Source: Marimonas arenosa (GTDB taxonomy: Bacteria; Pseudomonadota; Alphaproteobacteria; Rhodobacterales; Rhodobacteraceae). From it: DNA of 64,000 nt. The DNA is taken from NCBI RefSeq assembly GCF_030848945.1, contig NZ_JANHAX010000002.1, positions 310,001 through 374,000 of the forward strand. The letters run 5' to 3'. This document shows positions 15,513 to 24,041 of the stretch, in pieces; the stretch's first letter is position 1, and every line of letters begins with the position of its first letter. A model generated the notes under the pieces. It did no database searches and was not told where the DNA came from. It saw only the letters and a program-made list of their open reading frames with translations. The position numbers were made by a program, and so were the translations under genes.

Positions 15513-16643
15513 TCAGGCGACCAGGTCGCCCAACAGATCGACCGGCATCGGACCGTAAAGGTCGTTCGCGTCCAACGGGCTGTCGAACACGGTGTCGTAC
15601 CCCATGTCCTCGAGTGCCGCGACCGTCATTTCCGACAGGAAATTGTTGGAATCGATATAGCCGGTCATGATCTCCTGGTTGAACAGTGTCTCGTCCCAAT
15701 GGCCGCCGGCCGTTCCGGCCCCGCCATCGGTTTCGATCGGGATGCCGATGTCTGAGTCGGGATCGTTCGCCGCGATTTCGGTAAACTCGTACTGATAGAC
15801 CGCGGTGGCGTTTTCGCCGGTGAACCGGATGTCACCGCCGGAGACCGAGCCGGTTGTCAGTCCCATATAGGCCCACATCGTGCCGAAGCCGAGCGTGTGC
15901 AACATTTCGTGCAGGACGATGGCGTCCCAAAGACCGTTGTTATAGTAGGTCTCGGCATCGGCCATATCGAACTGCATCATGCCTTCGTACGGCAGGTAGG
16001 TGCCGTTGCGGATCAACGTCGGCCCGGCCTGTCCCAGGATGCCGCCACTGCCGTCGATCGGGACCAACTCGGCCGAGATCGTGATGTCGTCATAGGTGGT
16101 GCCAAAATAAAGCACATCCGGCAGGTCAGCGAGAATGATCTGGCTGAGGTAATCCGCCGCCGCGATGAAGGCTTGCTGCAAATCCTCGGTCCAGGTGCCT
16201 TCGAACTCGATGGTGATGTTATAGGACGTGGCCGCGTCTCCGCCGCTGGTATAGCTGATCAGCGGGCCGATGTTAACGATCGCACCGTTTTCGTCGCGAT
16301 TGCTGCCATCTTCGTATATGGCAGTTTCACCGCCGTTCTCGGTCACCCTGGGGTTGTCGTTTTCGTCCCGGTTGCCGTCGCCGGCGCTCACGGGGGCGGG
16401 GCCTTCATCCGGGCTCGGTGTGCCGTCGCCGTCGCGATGCGTCGTGCTGTCAGCGATGTCATCCGCGCCGAGGGCGGTACCGGTTTTGTCGTCTTCCCCA
16501 GGCGCAGGAGCAGCGGCGGCATCAGTTTGTGCCGCAAGACGATGCGCGGCAGGAAATGATGCGCGACCGAACTGGAACACATCGGCCACCGGGTCGAGGA
16601 TTTCGGTGCCGACGAGTCGACTGGCTGAGGCGTGTTTCAACAT
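15513..16643 (-). CDS. Leishmanolysin-like (M8) zinc metalloprotease
   Basis: The 376-residue protein carries a zinc site HEMLHTLGFG (His245, Glu246, His249) and a third ligand His315 in GGHWDETLFNQEIMTGYI, the pattern of peptidase family M8. The N-terminal 125 residues are low-complexity, acidic and Pro/Asp-rich, with a repeated NRDEN motif at about 91 and 115. There is no Sec signal peptide and no obvious RTX repeats, so export, if any, would use another route. The start follows a GGAG site. It is convergent with the GMC oxidoreductase. Protease activity is supported by motif only. Confidence 0.85.
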   Translation of the reverse strand: MLKHASASRLVGTEILDPVADVFQFGRASFPAAHRLAAQTDAAAAPAPGEDDKTGTALGADDIADSTTHRDGDGTPSPDEGPAPVSAGDGNRDENDNPRVTENGGETAIYEDGSNRDENGAIVNIGPLISYTSGGDAATSYNITIEFEGTWTEDLQQAFIAAADYLSQIILADLPDVLYFGTTYDDITISAELVPIDGSGGILGQAGPTLIRNGTYLPYEGMMQFDMADAETYYNNGLWDAIVLHEMLHTLGFGTMWAYMGLTTGSVSGGDIRFTGENATAVYQYEFTEIAANDPDSDIGIPIETDGGAGTAGGHWDETLFNQEIMTGYIDSNNFLSEMTVAALEDMGYDTVFDSPLDANDLYGPMPVDLLGDLVA

Positions 16644-16736
16644 GAACTCACTCCGGTTTGAAGCACCGGATGATGTCGTGGCTAGGTTGTGGACATTCTA
16701 GCCGCACTGATGGCTGAAAAAAGTGGTCAAATTGGG

Positions 16737-17021
16737 TCAGCACCCTGCCGACAAAGTGGAGACCCCTTCGTTCGGCGCCATTCCGCCGGTATCCCCGGTG
16801 CCGGTGTCGGTGTCGGTCCCGCCGGTGGATCCACCGCTGTTGTCCGGTTTGCCGCCGAAGATGAAGGTACCGAGTACGATTACATCGGCGATTTGCCCGG
16901 GATCTTGATCGGAAGAACCGAGGTCGACGCAGAGTTTACGGCGCCGGCATTGGCATTGGCCACCCGGTCACGCAATTTCTGGCCAGTTGGCGCTTCTGAC
17001 TGCCAATTGCAGCGAATTCAT
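16737..17021 (-). pseudogene. Relic of a small Gly/Thr/Asp-tailed protein, frames broken twice
   Basis: This 471-base gap (16644-17114) holds a minus-strand coding trace. An ATG at 17021 opens MNSLQLAVRSANWPEIA and then meets TGA. The next frame continues plausibly as RVANANAGAVNSASTSVL to KIPGKSPM and stops. The first frame then resumes as ADVIVLGTFIFGGKPDNSGG with a Gly/Thr/Asp-rich tail, ending at TGA 16737-16739. Joined by two compensating shifts, the pieces give one protein of about 95 residues. I read it as a decayed small gene. It could also be chance in GC-rich DNA. It lies just upstream of the M8 protease gene on the same strand. Confidence 0.35.
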
Positions 17022-17114
17022 CGCTGCCCCCGAACCTATCAGGAGTGCCCACTTGGTTGGGACCGGCCATTCGGTGACGGCAACCGCGCCGAAGTGACGC
17101 CGCAGTTTAGTTGG

Positions 17115-17972
17115 TCATTCTTCGCCGATCTTGTCCCAGGTGCGTGTTTCAAAATCGCTGGCATCATGGCGTTCGCGCAGCTGGAACTCGGGGTTGCCGG
17201 TGGCGCGATTCACCATGCGGCCGCGGCTCGCGGCGGGGCGGGCGTCGATCTCTTGCGCCCAGCGCTGGACGTGCACATAGCTTTCCACGTCGAGGAATTC
17301 GCCGGCTTCGTAGAGCCGACCCAGCGCCAGTTGCCCGTACCAGGCCCAGTTGGCGATATCGGCGATGGTATACTCCTCACCGGTCAGGAACTGATTGTCC
17401 CCCAGCCGCTTGTCGAGCACGTCGAGCTGGCGTTTCACCTCCATGGCGAACCGGTTGATCGGGTACTCCCATTTCTCGGGCGCGTAGGCATAGAAATGGC
17501 CGAACCCGCCACCCAGATAGGGCGCGCTGCCCATCTGCCAGAACAGCCAGCTCAGCATCTCGGGCCGGTTCGACCCGAGCAAGCGGTCGAACTTTTCGGC
17601 CAGGTAGAGCAGGATCGCGCCGGATTCGAACACCCGCGTCGGCGTGTCGGTGGAATGGTCCATCAGCGCCGGGATCTTCGAGTTGGGATTGACCGCGACG
17701 AAGCCCGAGGAGAACTGATCGCCCTCCATGATGTTGATCAGCCAGGCGTCGTATTCGGCCTCTTCGATGCCCAATGCCAGCAACTCTTCGAACAGCACCG
17801 TAACCTTGACCCCGTTGGGCGTGGCCAGCGAATAGAGCTGGTGCGGGTGCTTGCCGACCGGCAGTTCCTTGTCATGGGTCGGCCCCGAAACGGGGCGATT
17901 GATGCTGGCGAAACGACCGCCGGACTCGGCTTCGTGTTTCCAGACTTTGGGGGGGGTGTAGCTGTCGGACAT
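17115..17972 (-). CDS. yghU: Glutathione-dependent disulfide reductase YghU
   Basis: The 285-residue protein matches YghU across its length (288 in E. coli). It has an extended N-terminal arm (SYTPPKVWKHEAESGGRFASINRP), the thioredoxin-fold part with LYSLATPNGVKVTVLFEELL, NPNSKIPALMDHS and FESGAILLYLAEKFDRL, and a helical domain with YTIADIANWAWYG. YghU binds two glutathiones and reduces disulfides and organic hydroperoxides. The start at 17972 follows a GGAG site. The longer frame upstream has no support. It lies downstream of the flavodoxin gene on the same strand, about 165 bases apart. Confidence 0.93.
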   Translation of the reverse strand: MSDSYTPPKVWKHEAESGGRFASINRPVSGPTHDKELPVGKHPHQLYSLATPNGVKVTVLFEELLALGIEEAEYDAWLINIMEGDQFSSGFVAVNPNSKIPALMDHSTDTPTRVFESGAILLYLAEKFDRLLGSNRPEMLSWLFWQMGSAPYLGGGFGHFYAYAPEKWEYPINRFAMEVKRQLDVLDKRLGDNQFLTGEEYTIADIANWAWYGQLALGRLYEAGEFLDVESYVHVQRWAQEIDARPAASRGRMVNRATGNPEFQLRERHDASDFETRTWDKIGEE

Positions 17973-18137
17973 CGCGCGTCTCCGTCGTTGCGTGGTTGCG
18001 CGAGTAAGGCACGCGACCACGCGAGATGGAAGACCCGTCGCAATACTGTGATGGTTCTGGACGCAGCGGCACCCGCACGCCGGCGAAGGCCGATCCGCCC
18101 GCATCCGCGTTGCCCGTGGCCTGTGGTCTGGCAGTGC

Positions 18138-18662
18138 CTATCCCAGCCAATCGTCGATCACGCTCTCCAATCCCGGCCAGTCGGTGTAGTCCCTGTCCGC
18201 GTCCAGGTCGGCCTCGGGGTCTTTATTGGCCAGGATTCGGCGCATGATGAACCGGGTGAAGATATCGTAGTCCGAAGGCCGGTAGGCGCCCGCGATCTGT
18301 TCGACCCGGTCGGGTTTCCAGCCGGTGGCTTCTTCGAATTCGTCCAGGATACGATCCAGGGTTTTCCAGTCTTCCGCGTCATGGCCGGCCGCGGCGAGGG
18401 ACACCGACAGGAACAGGGTCGGCATTGCCGCAAGGGAATTGGCGTGACTCGACGCGAAATCGGTCAGGGCCCGCCGGTAGTGCCCGACGTGAATCGGCGC
18501 GGCCAGGATCACCCGGTCGAACCGCTGCAAGTCGACGTCGCCGGCATCACCAAGGGCGAGCAACTCGGCAGTGTTCCCGGCATCATAGATCCGGTCGGTG
18601 ACATGGCGTGCGATCTTCCGGGTATGTCCTTCGCGGGTGGCATAGGCAACAAGAACTTTCAT
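18138..18662 (-). CDS. Flavodoxin-domain protein (HemG-like)
   Basis: The 174-residue FMN-binding protein begins MKVLVAYATREGHTRKIARH, the phosphate loop of flavodoxins, and has AAPIHVGHYRRALTDF and LFLSVSLAAAGHDAEDW later. This pattern is that of HemG, the quinone-dependent protoporphyrinogen oxidase of gammaproteobacteria. Most alphaproteobacteria use HemJ instead, so this copy may serve another flavodoxin role, and the name is given only as similarity. The start at 18662 is the first Met of the domain; upstream codons look non-coding. Confidence 0.8.
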   Translation of the reverse strand: MKVLVAYATREGHTRKIARHVTDRIYDAGNTAELLALGDAGDVDLQRFDRVILAAPIHVGHYRRALTDFASSHANSLAAMPTLFLSVSLAAAGHDAEDWKTLDRILDEFEEATGWKPDRVEQIAGAYRPSDYDIFTRFIMRRILANKDPEADLDADRDYTDWPGLESVIDDWLG

Positions 18663-18848
18663 CGCTGTCTCCTTCGGATCGCGTTTGGGTCCGGACGCCA
18701 TGCAGATCACCTCCTCCGTGCTCTGCAATGGCGGGTCATGCCTATTGCGGCAGGCAAAGGTCACGCAATGATGTCGGTCAAATCGCGGGAAAACCAGTCG
18801 GTTTGAGTCTTGGCGCGGTCATTTCCGCAAAAGCCGCGGCGTATAAAA

Positions 18849-18884
18849 CGACAAACCCCCGGGGCCGGGCCGCGGGGGTCGTCA
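18849..18884 (-). terminator. Probable terminator of rpsU
   Basis: Downstream of rpsU, CCCCCG (18856-18861) and CGGGGG (18873-18878) form a GC stem with an inner GGCC pairing. On the minus strand the hairpin leads into TTTGTCGTTTTATAC. Confidence 0.6.
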
Positions 18885-18911
18885 AATTCTTCACGTCCGA
18901 AATCGGTCTGC

Positions 18912-19118
18912 TCAGAGCAGTCCTTCGCGCTGGGCTTTCTTGCGGGCCAGTTTACGGGCCCGGCGGATCGCCTCGGCTTTTTCGCGCGCTTTTTTCTCGG
19001 AGGGCTTCTCGAAATGTTGCCGAAGCTTCATTTCGCGGAAGACACCTTCACGCTGCAACTTCTTCTTCAGGGCACGAAGCGCCTGATCGACGTTGTTATC
19101 GCGAACGGTCACCTGCAT
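18912..19118 (-). CDS. rpsU: 30S ribosomal protein S21
   Basis: The 68-residue basic protein matches S21: [20 protein letters not shown], then [20 protein letters not shown] and a Lys/Arg-rich tail. S21 binds the 30S platform near the mRNA anti-Shine-Dalgarno region. The gene is divergent from COQ9 and has a clear promoter (19171-19199) and a likely terminator, so it is a single-gene unit. Confidence 0.97.
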   Translation of the reverse strand: MQVTVRDNNVDQALRALKKKLQREGVFREMKLRQHFEKPSEKKAREKAEAIRRARKLARKKAQREGLL

Positions 19119-19170
19119 GTGGTTGTCACCACCTTTCTAGGTTTGAGTTTCGTGAAAAGCAGGAGGGGGC

Positions 19171-19199
19171 CGTATAGCAACTCGGTTCCAGTTTGTCTA
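19171..19199 (-). promoter_or_regulatory. Sigma-70 promoter of rpsU
   Basis: Read on the minus strand, TAGACA (19199-19194) and TATACG (19176-19171) are separated by exactly 17 bases, about 53 bases before the rpsU start codon. Both boxes are close to consensus. Confidence 0.65.
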
Positions 19200-19224
19200 G
19201 GGTGGCGGCAAAGGAGTCGCCGTG

Positions 19225-19896
19225 ATGTCTGACGCAAAGGAAAAGCTGCTCGATGCTGCGCTGAGCCACGTGCCGTTCGACGGCTGGAGCGACGAAACAT
19301 TCAACGCCGCGATCCGCGACACGGGGCTCGCGCCGGGGCTGGCGCGGGGGCTCTGCCCGCGCGGGGCGGTGGACCTCGCCATCGCCTATCACAAGCGCGG
19401 CGACCGGCAGATGGTCGAGCGGCTGGCGCAGACCGACCTGTCCGCCCTGCGGTTCCGAGACCGCATTGCCACGGCGGTGCGGTTCCGGCTTGAAGCGGTC
19501 GAGGACCGCGAGATCGTGCGGCGCGGCATGACGCTGTTTGCCCTGCCGCAATACGGGCCCGACGGTGCGCGGCTGCTGTGGGAGACGGCGGACCTGATCT
19601 GGCGTGCGCTGGGGGACGGGTCCGACGATATCAACTGGTATACGAAACGGGCGACGCTCAGCGGGGTCTATTCCGCCACCGTGCTCTATTGGTTGGGCGA
19701 CGACAGCGAGGACCATGCGGCGACATGGGATTTCCTCGACCGGCGGATCGGCGACGTGATGAAATTTGAGCAATTCAAGGCGAACATGCGGGCCAATCCC
19801 GGCCTCATGCGGCTTCTGAAAGGGCCGCTCGACGTGCTGGGCCGGATTCGCGCCCCGAAACCGCACGACGACATGCCGGGCAGCTGGAGACAATAG
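19225..19896 (+). CDS. COQ9-family ubiquinone biosynthesis protein
   Basis: The 223-residue protein has the COQ9 layout. An N-terminal TetR-like helical part (EKLLDAALSHVPFDGWSDETFNAAIRD) is followed by the conserved GVYSATVLYWLGDDS and a C-terminal helix (FLDRRIGDVMKFEQFK). COQ9 binds lipids and helps COQ7-type hydroxylases act on quinone intermediates at the membrane. AAGGAG at 19211-19216 serves the ATG at 19225; a GTG at 19222 directly before is the alternative start. Two quinone oxidoreductase genes follow within 30 bases of each other, probably in one operon. Confidence 0.9.
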   Translation: MSDAKEKLLDAALSHVPFDGWSDETFNAAIRDTGLAPGLARGLCPRGAVDLAIAYHKRGDRQMVERLAQTDLSALRFRDRIATAVRFRLEAVEDREIVRRGMTLFALPQYGPDGARLLWETADLIWRALGDGSDDINWYTKRATLSGVYSATVLYWLGDDSEDHAATWDFLDRRIGDVMKFEQFKANMRANPGLMRLLKGPLDVLGRIRAPKPHDDMPGSWRQ

Positions 19897-19905
19897 GAGA
19901 AAGCG

Positions 19906-20892
19906 ATGGGCGAGATGATGCGGGCGGTCGAGATCAGTGAGCCGGGCGGGCCGGAGGTTCTGACGCTTTGCCAGCGGTCGCGACCGGTAGCGGGTCAGGG
20001 CGAGGTGGTGATCAGGGTCGCTTATGCCGGGGTCAACCGGCCCGACGCGCTGCAACGGGCCGGCAACTACGCGCCGCCGCCTGACGCTTCGGACCTGCCG
20101 GGACTGGAAGCCGCCGGCGAGATTGCCGAAGTCGGTCCGGGCGTGAGCGCGTGGAAGGTTGGCGACAAGGTCTGCGCCCTGTTGCCCGGCGGCGGCTATG
20201 CCGAATACGTCAAGACCCCGGCGGCGCATTGTCTGCCTGTGCCCAAGGGGATGGGTCTGCGCGAGGCCGCCTGCCTGCCGGAAACCTATTTCACCGTCTG
20301 GACCAACGTGTTCATGCGCGGCGGGCTGATGGCGGGCGAGCGCTTCCTGGTGCATGGCGGCTCTTCCGGCATCGGCACCACGGCGATCCAGCTGGCACAA
20401 CATTTTGGCGCCCGGGTCTTCGCCACCGCCGGCTCGGACGAGAAATGCAAGGTCTGCACCGATCTCGGCGCCGAGCGGGCGATCAACTACAAGACCGAAG
20501 ACTTCGTGCAGGTGCTGAAGGCGGAAGGCGGCGCCAACCTGATCCTCGACATGGTGGGCGGCGATTACATCTCGCGCAACCTCAAGGCGCTGGCCGATGA
20601 CGGCCGGCTGGTTCAGATCGCGTTTCTGTCGGGGCCGGTGGCCGAGCTCAACTTCGCGCAGCTCATGGTGCGACGCCTGACGATCACCGGTTCGACGCTT
20701 CGGCCACAGAGCGACCTTGCCAAGGCACGGATCGCGGACGAGCTGCGGGCGCAAGTCTGGCCGCTGCTGGATGCGGGCACGGTGGCACCGGTCATGGACA
20801 GTGAATTCGCCCTTGCAGACGCGGCACAGGCGCATGCGCGGATTGAAAGCCCGGGGCATGTGGGCAAGATCGTGTTGAAAGTCGGTGCGTGA
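19906..20892 (+). CDS. NAD(P)H:quinone oxidoreductase, PIG3-type medium-chain dehydrogenase
   Basis: The 328-residue protein has a GroES-like N-terminal domain (VIRVAYAGVNRPDALQRAG, YAPPPDASDLPGLEAAGEI) and a Rossmann domain with FLVHGGSSGIGTTAIQLAQH and ATAGSDEKCKVCTDLGAERA. It lacks the zinc-binding residues of alcohol dehydrogenases and fits the PIG3/TP53I3 group that reduces quinones with NADPH. The gene starts 9 bases after COQ9 and 28 bases before the next quinone oxidoreductase, so the three are likely co-transcribed. Confidence 0.88.
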   Translation: MGEMMRAVEISEPGGPEVLTLCQRSRPVAGQGEVVIRVAYAGVNRPDALQRAGNYAPPPDASDLPGLEAAGEIAEVGPGVSAWKVGDKVCALLPGGGYAEYVKTPAAHCLPVPKGMGLREAACLPETYFTVWTNVFMRGGLMAGERFLVHGGSSGIGTTAIQLAQHFGARVFATAGSDEKCKVCTDLGAERAINYKTEDFVQVLKAEGGANLILDMVGGDYISRNLKALADDGRLVQIAFLSGPVAELNFAQLMVRRLTITGSTLRPQSDLAKARIADELRAQVWPLLDAGTVAPVMDSEFALADAAQAHARIESPGHVGKIVLKVGA

Positions 20893-20920
20893 AACCACGC
20901 ACCCTACAGGGAGAGACATA

Positions 20921-21895
20921 ATGGCGAAGACAGTCATCATCGAGGAATTCGGCGGGCCGGAGAAACTGAAGGTCGTTGACCGCGAGGTCGGTGATCCGGG
21001 CCTGGGCGAGATTCGCATCGCGCAGCAGTTTGCCGGGCTCAACTTCATTGATGTTTACCAGCGCACGGGGATGTATCCCGGTCAGTTGCCGCTGAGCCTC
21101 GGGATGGAGGCCGCCGGGATCGTCGACGCCGTGGGCGAAGGCGTCACGCATCTGAAACCCGGGGATCGGGCCGCCTATGCCAGCATGCCGCCCGGCGCCT
21201 ATGCCGAAGTGCGGGTGATGCCGGCGACGCAAGTGGTCAAGCTGCCCGACGGGATCGGCTTCGACACCGCCGCGGCGATGATGCTGCAGGGCCTGACCGT
21301 GGAGTATTTGTTCCATCGCATTTGCCACGTCCGCAAGGGCGACACGGTGCTGTTCCATGCCGCCGCCGGGGGTGTGGGCCTGATCGCCTGCCAATGGGCG
21401 CGGTCGGAAGGGATCAACCTTATTGGCACCGCAGGTTCGGACGAGAAATGCGCGCTGGCGCTGGAACATGGCGCGACGCATTGCATCAACTACCGCACCG
21501 AGGACTTCGCAGCGAAGGTGCGCGAGCTGACCGACGGGCGCGGGGTCGATGTGGTGATGGATTCCGTGGGCGCCGACACGTTCGAAGGCTCGCTCAATTC
21601 GATCCGGCCGCTGGGCTGGATGATTTCCTTCGGCAGCGCTTCGGGTCCGGTGCCGCCGTTTTCGATTGCCGAGCTCGGTGCAAAAGGCTCGATCAAACTG
21701 ACCCGCCCGACGCTGTTTACCTTCATCGCCGAACGCGAGACGTGCCAGAAAATGGCCGATCACCTGTTCGAGAAAGTCGAAAGCGGTGCGGTTAAAATCA
21801 ATATTGGCCAGCGTTTCAAACTCGACAATACTCGCGCGGCGCACGAGGCGCTGGAAGCGCGTAAAACCACCGGGTCAACAATTCTGGAAATCTGA
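20921..21895 (+). CDS. qor: NADPH:quinone reductase (Qor-type)
   Basis: The 324-residue protein has the zeta-crystallin/Qor pattern: FGGPEKLKVVDREVGDPG, LNFIDVYQRTGMYP, LSLGMEAAGIVDAVGEGV, then VLFHAAAGGVGLIACQWAR and GTAGSDEKCALALEHGATH. It is a one-electron quinone reductase using NADPH. It is a distant paralog of the preceding gene. The ATG at 20921 is preceded by AGGGAGAGA. An upstream in-frame ATG at 20885 overlaps the previous gene and is rejected. Confidence 0.9.
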   Translation: MAKTVIIEEFGGPEKLKVVDREVGDPGLGEIRIAQQFAGLNFIDVYQRTGMYPGQLPLSLGMEAAGIVDAVGEGVTHLKPGDRAAYASMPPGAYAEVRVMPATQVVKLPDGIGFDTAAAMMLQGLTVEYLFHRICHVRKGDTVLFHAAAGGVGLIACQWARSEGINLIGTAGSDEKCALALEHGATHCINYRTEDFAAKVRELTDGRGVDVVMDSVGADTFEGSLNSIRPLGWMISFGSASGPVPPFSIAELGAKGSIKLTRPTLFTFIAERETCQKMADHLFEKVESGAVKINIGQRFKLDNTRAAHEALEARKTTGSTILEI

Positions 21896-21910
21896 AACGC
21901 ACCGTAAACG

Positions 21911-21934
21911 TGACGCGAAATTGCGTCATTTCCC
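21911..21934 (+). terminator. Weak terminator-like hairpin after qor
   Basis: TGACGC (21911-21916) pairs with GCGTCA (21923-21928) around GAAATT, followed by TTTCCC. The stem is short and the T run weak. Confidence 0.35.
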
Positions 21935-22087
21935 GGAATTCGAGCGACGTTATCGGCGGGTTTTCGCCATGCGTGTAAGTATCTGCGAATAGGACGTATA
22001 TTTTTGAGTTGATCGGAATTAGGGAATTGAAAATCAAGAATATGCGGCGCAACACTGCGTAACTCAAATTACTCAGGAGCAATTCCC

Positions 22088-22438
22088 TTGGCCAAGGCAC
22101 AGAAAATATCCATGGCGCAACTCAATGCCATGACACTCACGGAACTCAAATCGCTCGAAAAGAAAGTGGTAAAGGCGATTGCCAAGTTCGAAGAGCGGGA
22201 AAAGAAAAAGGCGTTGTCGACGCTGAAGGCGAAAGCCCGAGAAATGGGATTCTCGCTCGACGAGCTGACGGCAGCGCAACCCAAGGCCCCGGCGGCGAAA
22301 AAACCTGCCAAGAAGGTACCGCCGAAATATGCCAACCCGGATGATCCGACGCAGACCTGGACCGGCCGCGGTCGCCGTCCGGTCTGGGTGACGCAGGCGT
22401 TGGAAGCCGGAAAAAGCATCGACGACCTGTCGATCTGA
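22088..22438 (+). CDS. H-NS/HvrA-family nucleoid-associated regulator
   Basis: The 116-residue protein has an N-terminal coiled-coil oligomerisation part (LTELKSLEKKVVKAIAKFEE), a Lys/Pro/Ala linker and the C-terminal DNA-binding core KYANPDDPTQTWTGRGRRP, in which the GRGRRP loop contacts the minor groove. In photosynthetic relatives the homologues HvrA and Spb tune light- and nitrogen-regulated genes. The start is a TTG at 22088 with AGGAG at 22075-22079; the next in-frame ATG at 22112 lacks a site. The upstream 190 bases are AT-rich, as expected if it binds its own promoter. Confidence 0.88.
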   Translation: MAKAQKISMAQLNAMTLTELKSLEKKVVKAIAKFEEREKKKALSTLKAKAREMGFSLDELTAAQPKAPAAKKPAKKVPPKYANPDDPTQTWTGRGRRPVWVTQALEAGKSIDDLSI

Positions 22439-22455
22439 AATCACGTTCGAAAATC

Positions 22456-22495
22456 AAACGGGCGCGCCAAAAAGGGGATGAGGGCGCGCCCGTTT
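22456..22495. terminator. Bidirectional terminator between H-NS-like gene and RNase T2
   Basis: A perfect 13-base inverted repeat (AAACGGGCGCGCC at 22456-22468, its complement at 22483-22495) encloses a 14-base loop. A T run follows on each strand, so it can end both convergent genes. Confidence 0.75.
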
Positions 22496-22509
22496 ACGTT
22501 TTCAGAAAC

Positions 22510-23145
22510 TCAGCGGACCGGATCGAACAAAGCGTCTTTCATTCTGCAGTCATTCACCGTGTCGCGCCCGCAGGGCACGGGTTTCAGCGATTTCGACAGG
22601 CAAATTCGCGCCTCCTGAATGCGCCCCTGTTTGCAGGTGATGGTGATCATGTCGGGCTCGAGTCCCGGATTGGCCTTGAGAAAAGCCTCTTCCACGACAG
22701 TCGCAGGCAGTTTTACCGGCTTGTGCAATTTTCGGAAAATTTCCGGTCGATTGAAACTTTCGAAAGCCTGTCGCGACACCTCGTAATATTCGGGTGCCGA
22801 CAGCCCGCTGCAGACGCCGTGTTTCTTCCACTGATACCAGGCCAGACCTGAGGTTCCCATGATATCAGCCATGGCGTTGGTCAGGCTGCGCCGGGGTTGC
22901 GGCTCGGCTGTCGGACAAAAGGCCGGCCAGCCGCGGTGGTATTGCGGCCAGAGCCCGTGCAGCGTCCAGCCGAAATCGCGGGACGCATCGCACTGCGACG
23001 AGCCGCGGGCATCGCCCTCGATGGCGCACCAGTTGGGCGACCAGGACAGCGCCATGACCCAGTAGTCGAATTCGCCGGCCTTCTCGCCGTCGGCCCGCGC
23101 CAGCCCTGCGAAAATCAGCAGAAACGCGGCCATTGCCTGTTTCAT
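22510..23145 (-). CDS. Ribonuclease T2 family protein
   Basis: The 211-residue exported RNase has a signal peptide (MKQAMAAFLLIFAGLARA). Both catalytic segments are present: CAS I TLHGLWPQ (His63) and CAS II WKKHGVCS (His109). Cysteines near these sites (PNWCAIEG, SSQCDAS, CPTAEP, HGVCSG) suggest disulfides. T2 enzymes cut RNA without base specificity through a 2',3'-cyclic phosphate, typically to scavenge phosphate and nucleosides in the periplasm. Length is near the family's normal. The start follows GGAAGGG. It is convergent with the H-NS-like gene. Confidence 0.93.
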   Translation of the reverse strand: MKQAMAAFLLIFAGLARADGEKAGEFDYWVMALSWSPNWCAIEGDARGSSQCDASRDFGWTLHGLWPQYHRGWPAFCPTAEPQPRRSLTNAMADIMGTSGLAWYQWKKHGVCSGLSAPEYYEVSRQAFESFNRPEIFRKLHKPVKLPATVVEEAFLKANPGLEPDMITITCKQGRIQEARICLSKSLKPVPCGRDTVNDCRMKDALFDPVR

Positions 23146-23268
23146 TCACTCTTCCCTTCCGCTTCTGACCGCACTATATACCGCCCAAGTTCCCCGACAA
23201 CGGAAACCCGGCCGCAAGCGGTCAGCCCCTCCAGGGCACGGGACAGTCGTATTCAAAGGAGTGATGAG

Positions 23269-24021
23269 ATGTCGGACAAACCATTGATGGCCAAGGCCAC
23301 TGCCGTCTGGCTGGTCGACAACACCACGATCGGCTTCAAGCAGATCGCCGATTTCTGCGGCCTGCACGAGTTGGAAGTGCAGGGCATCGCCGATGGCGAC
23401 GTGGCCACCGGCGTGAAGGGCTTTGACCCGATCGCCAACAACCAGCTGACCCAGGACGAGATCGACGCGGCGGAAAAGAATCCGCTGCACAAGCTCAAGC
23501 TCAAGTTCAATCCCGCCGCCGTGGGCGAGGAAAAACGCCGTGGTCCGCGTTACACGCCGCTCAGCAAACGGCAGGACCGTCCGGCGGCAATCCTGTGGCT
23601 GGTGAAGTTCCACCCCGAGCTTTCCGATGCGCAAATCTCGAAACTGGTTGGCACCACCAAGCCGACGATCCAGTCGATCCGCGAGCGCACGCACTGGAAC
23701 ATCTCGAACATTCAGCCGATCGATCCGGTGGCGCTGGGCCTGTGCAAACAGTCCGAGTTGGACGCCGTCGTGCAGAAAGCCGCCGCGAAAAGGGCTCGCG
23801 AGGGCGAGGTGATGAGCGACGACGAGCGTCGCAAGCTGGTCTCGACCGAGCAGAGCCTTGGCATGGAGGCCGAGCCGAAGATCCCAACCGCGATCGAGGG
23901 GCTCGAGACTTTCTCGCTGACCGGCGACGACGAGGATGAGAAAAAGGACGAGGACGAGATCCTTGACGCCGACAGCTTCTTCAACCTGCCCTCGGGCGAC
24001 GACGAGGAACAGCCCGACTGA
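23269..24021 (+). CDS. trcR: Cell-cycle transcriptional regulator TrcR (DUF1013)
   Basis: The 250-residue protein matches the alphaproteobacterial DUF1013 family: KATAVWLVDNTTIGFKQIAD and FCGLHELEVQGIADGD at the N-terminus, RRGPRYTPLSKRQDRPAAIL, and a second helix-turn-helix (SDAQISKLVGTTKPTIQSIR). The C-terminus is very acidic (DDEDEKKDEDEILDAD). The family binds RNA polymerase and sigma factor and influences GcrA- and CtrA-linked genes. The start at 23269 follows AAAGGAG. It is a single gene closed by a strong terminator. Essentiality is likely from relatives, not shown here. Confidence 0.93.
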   Translation: MSDKPLMAKATAVWLVDNTTIGFKQIADFCGLHELEVQGIADGDVATGVKGFDPIANNQLTQDEIDAAEKNPLHKLKLKFNPAAVGEEKRRGPRYTPLSKRQDRPAAILWLVKFHPELSDAQISKLVGTTKPTIQSIRERTHWNISNIQPIDPVALGLCKQSELDAVVQKAAAKRAREGEVMSDDERRKLVSTEQSLGMEAEPKIPTAIEGLETFSLTGDDEDEKKDEDEILDADSFFNLPSGDDEEQPD

Positions 24022-24041
24022 TCGGGATTTCCGCGCAATGA

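Noticed and set aside
18138..18662. Calling the flavodoxin a confirmed HemG
   Set aside because: The motif resembles HemG but alphaproteobacteria usually use HemJ, and no heme genes lie nearby. Only a flavodoxin-domain call is supported.
16689..18806. Long plus-strand open frame opposite yghU and the flavodoxin gene
   Set aside because: It is the antisense shadow of those genes in GC-rich DNA. Its translated sequence shows no domain and crosses well-supported minus-strand genes.
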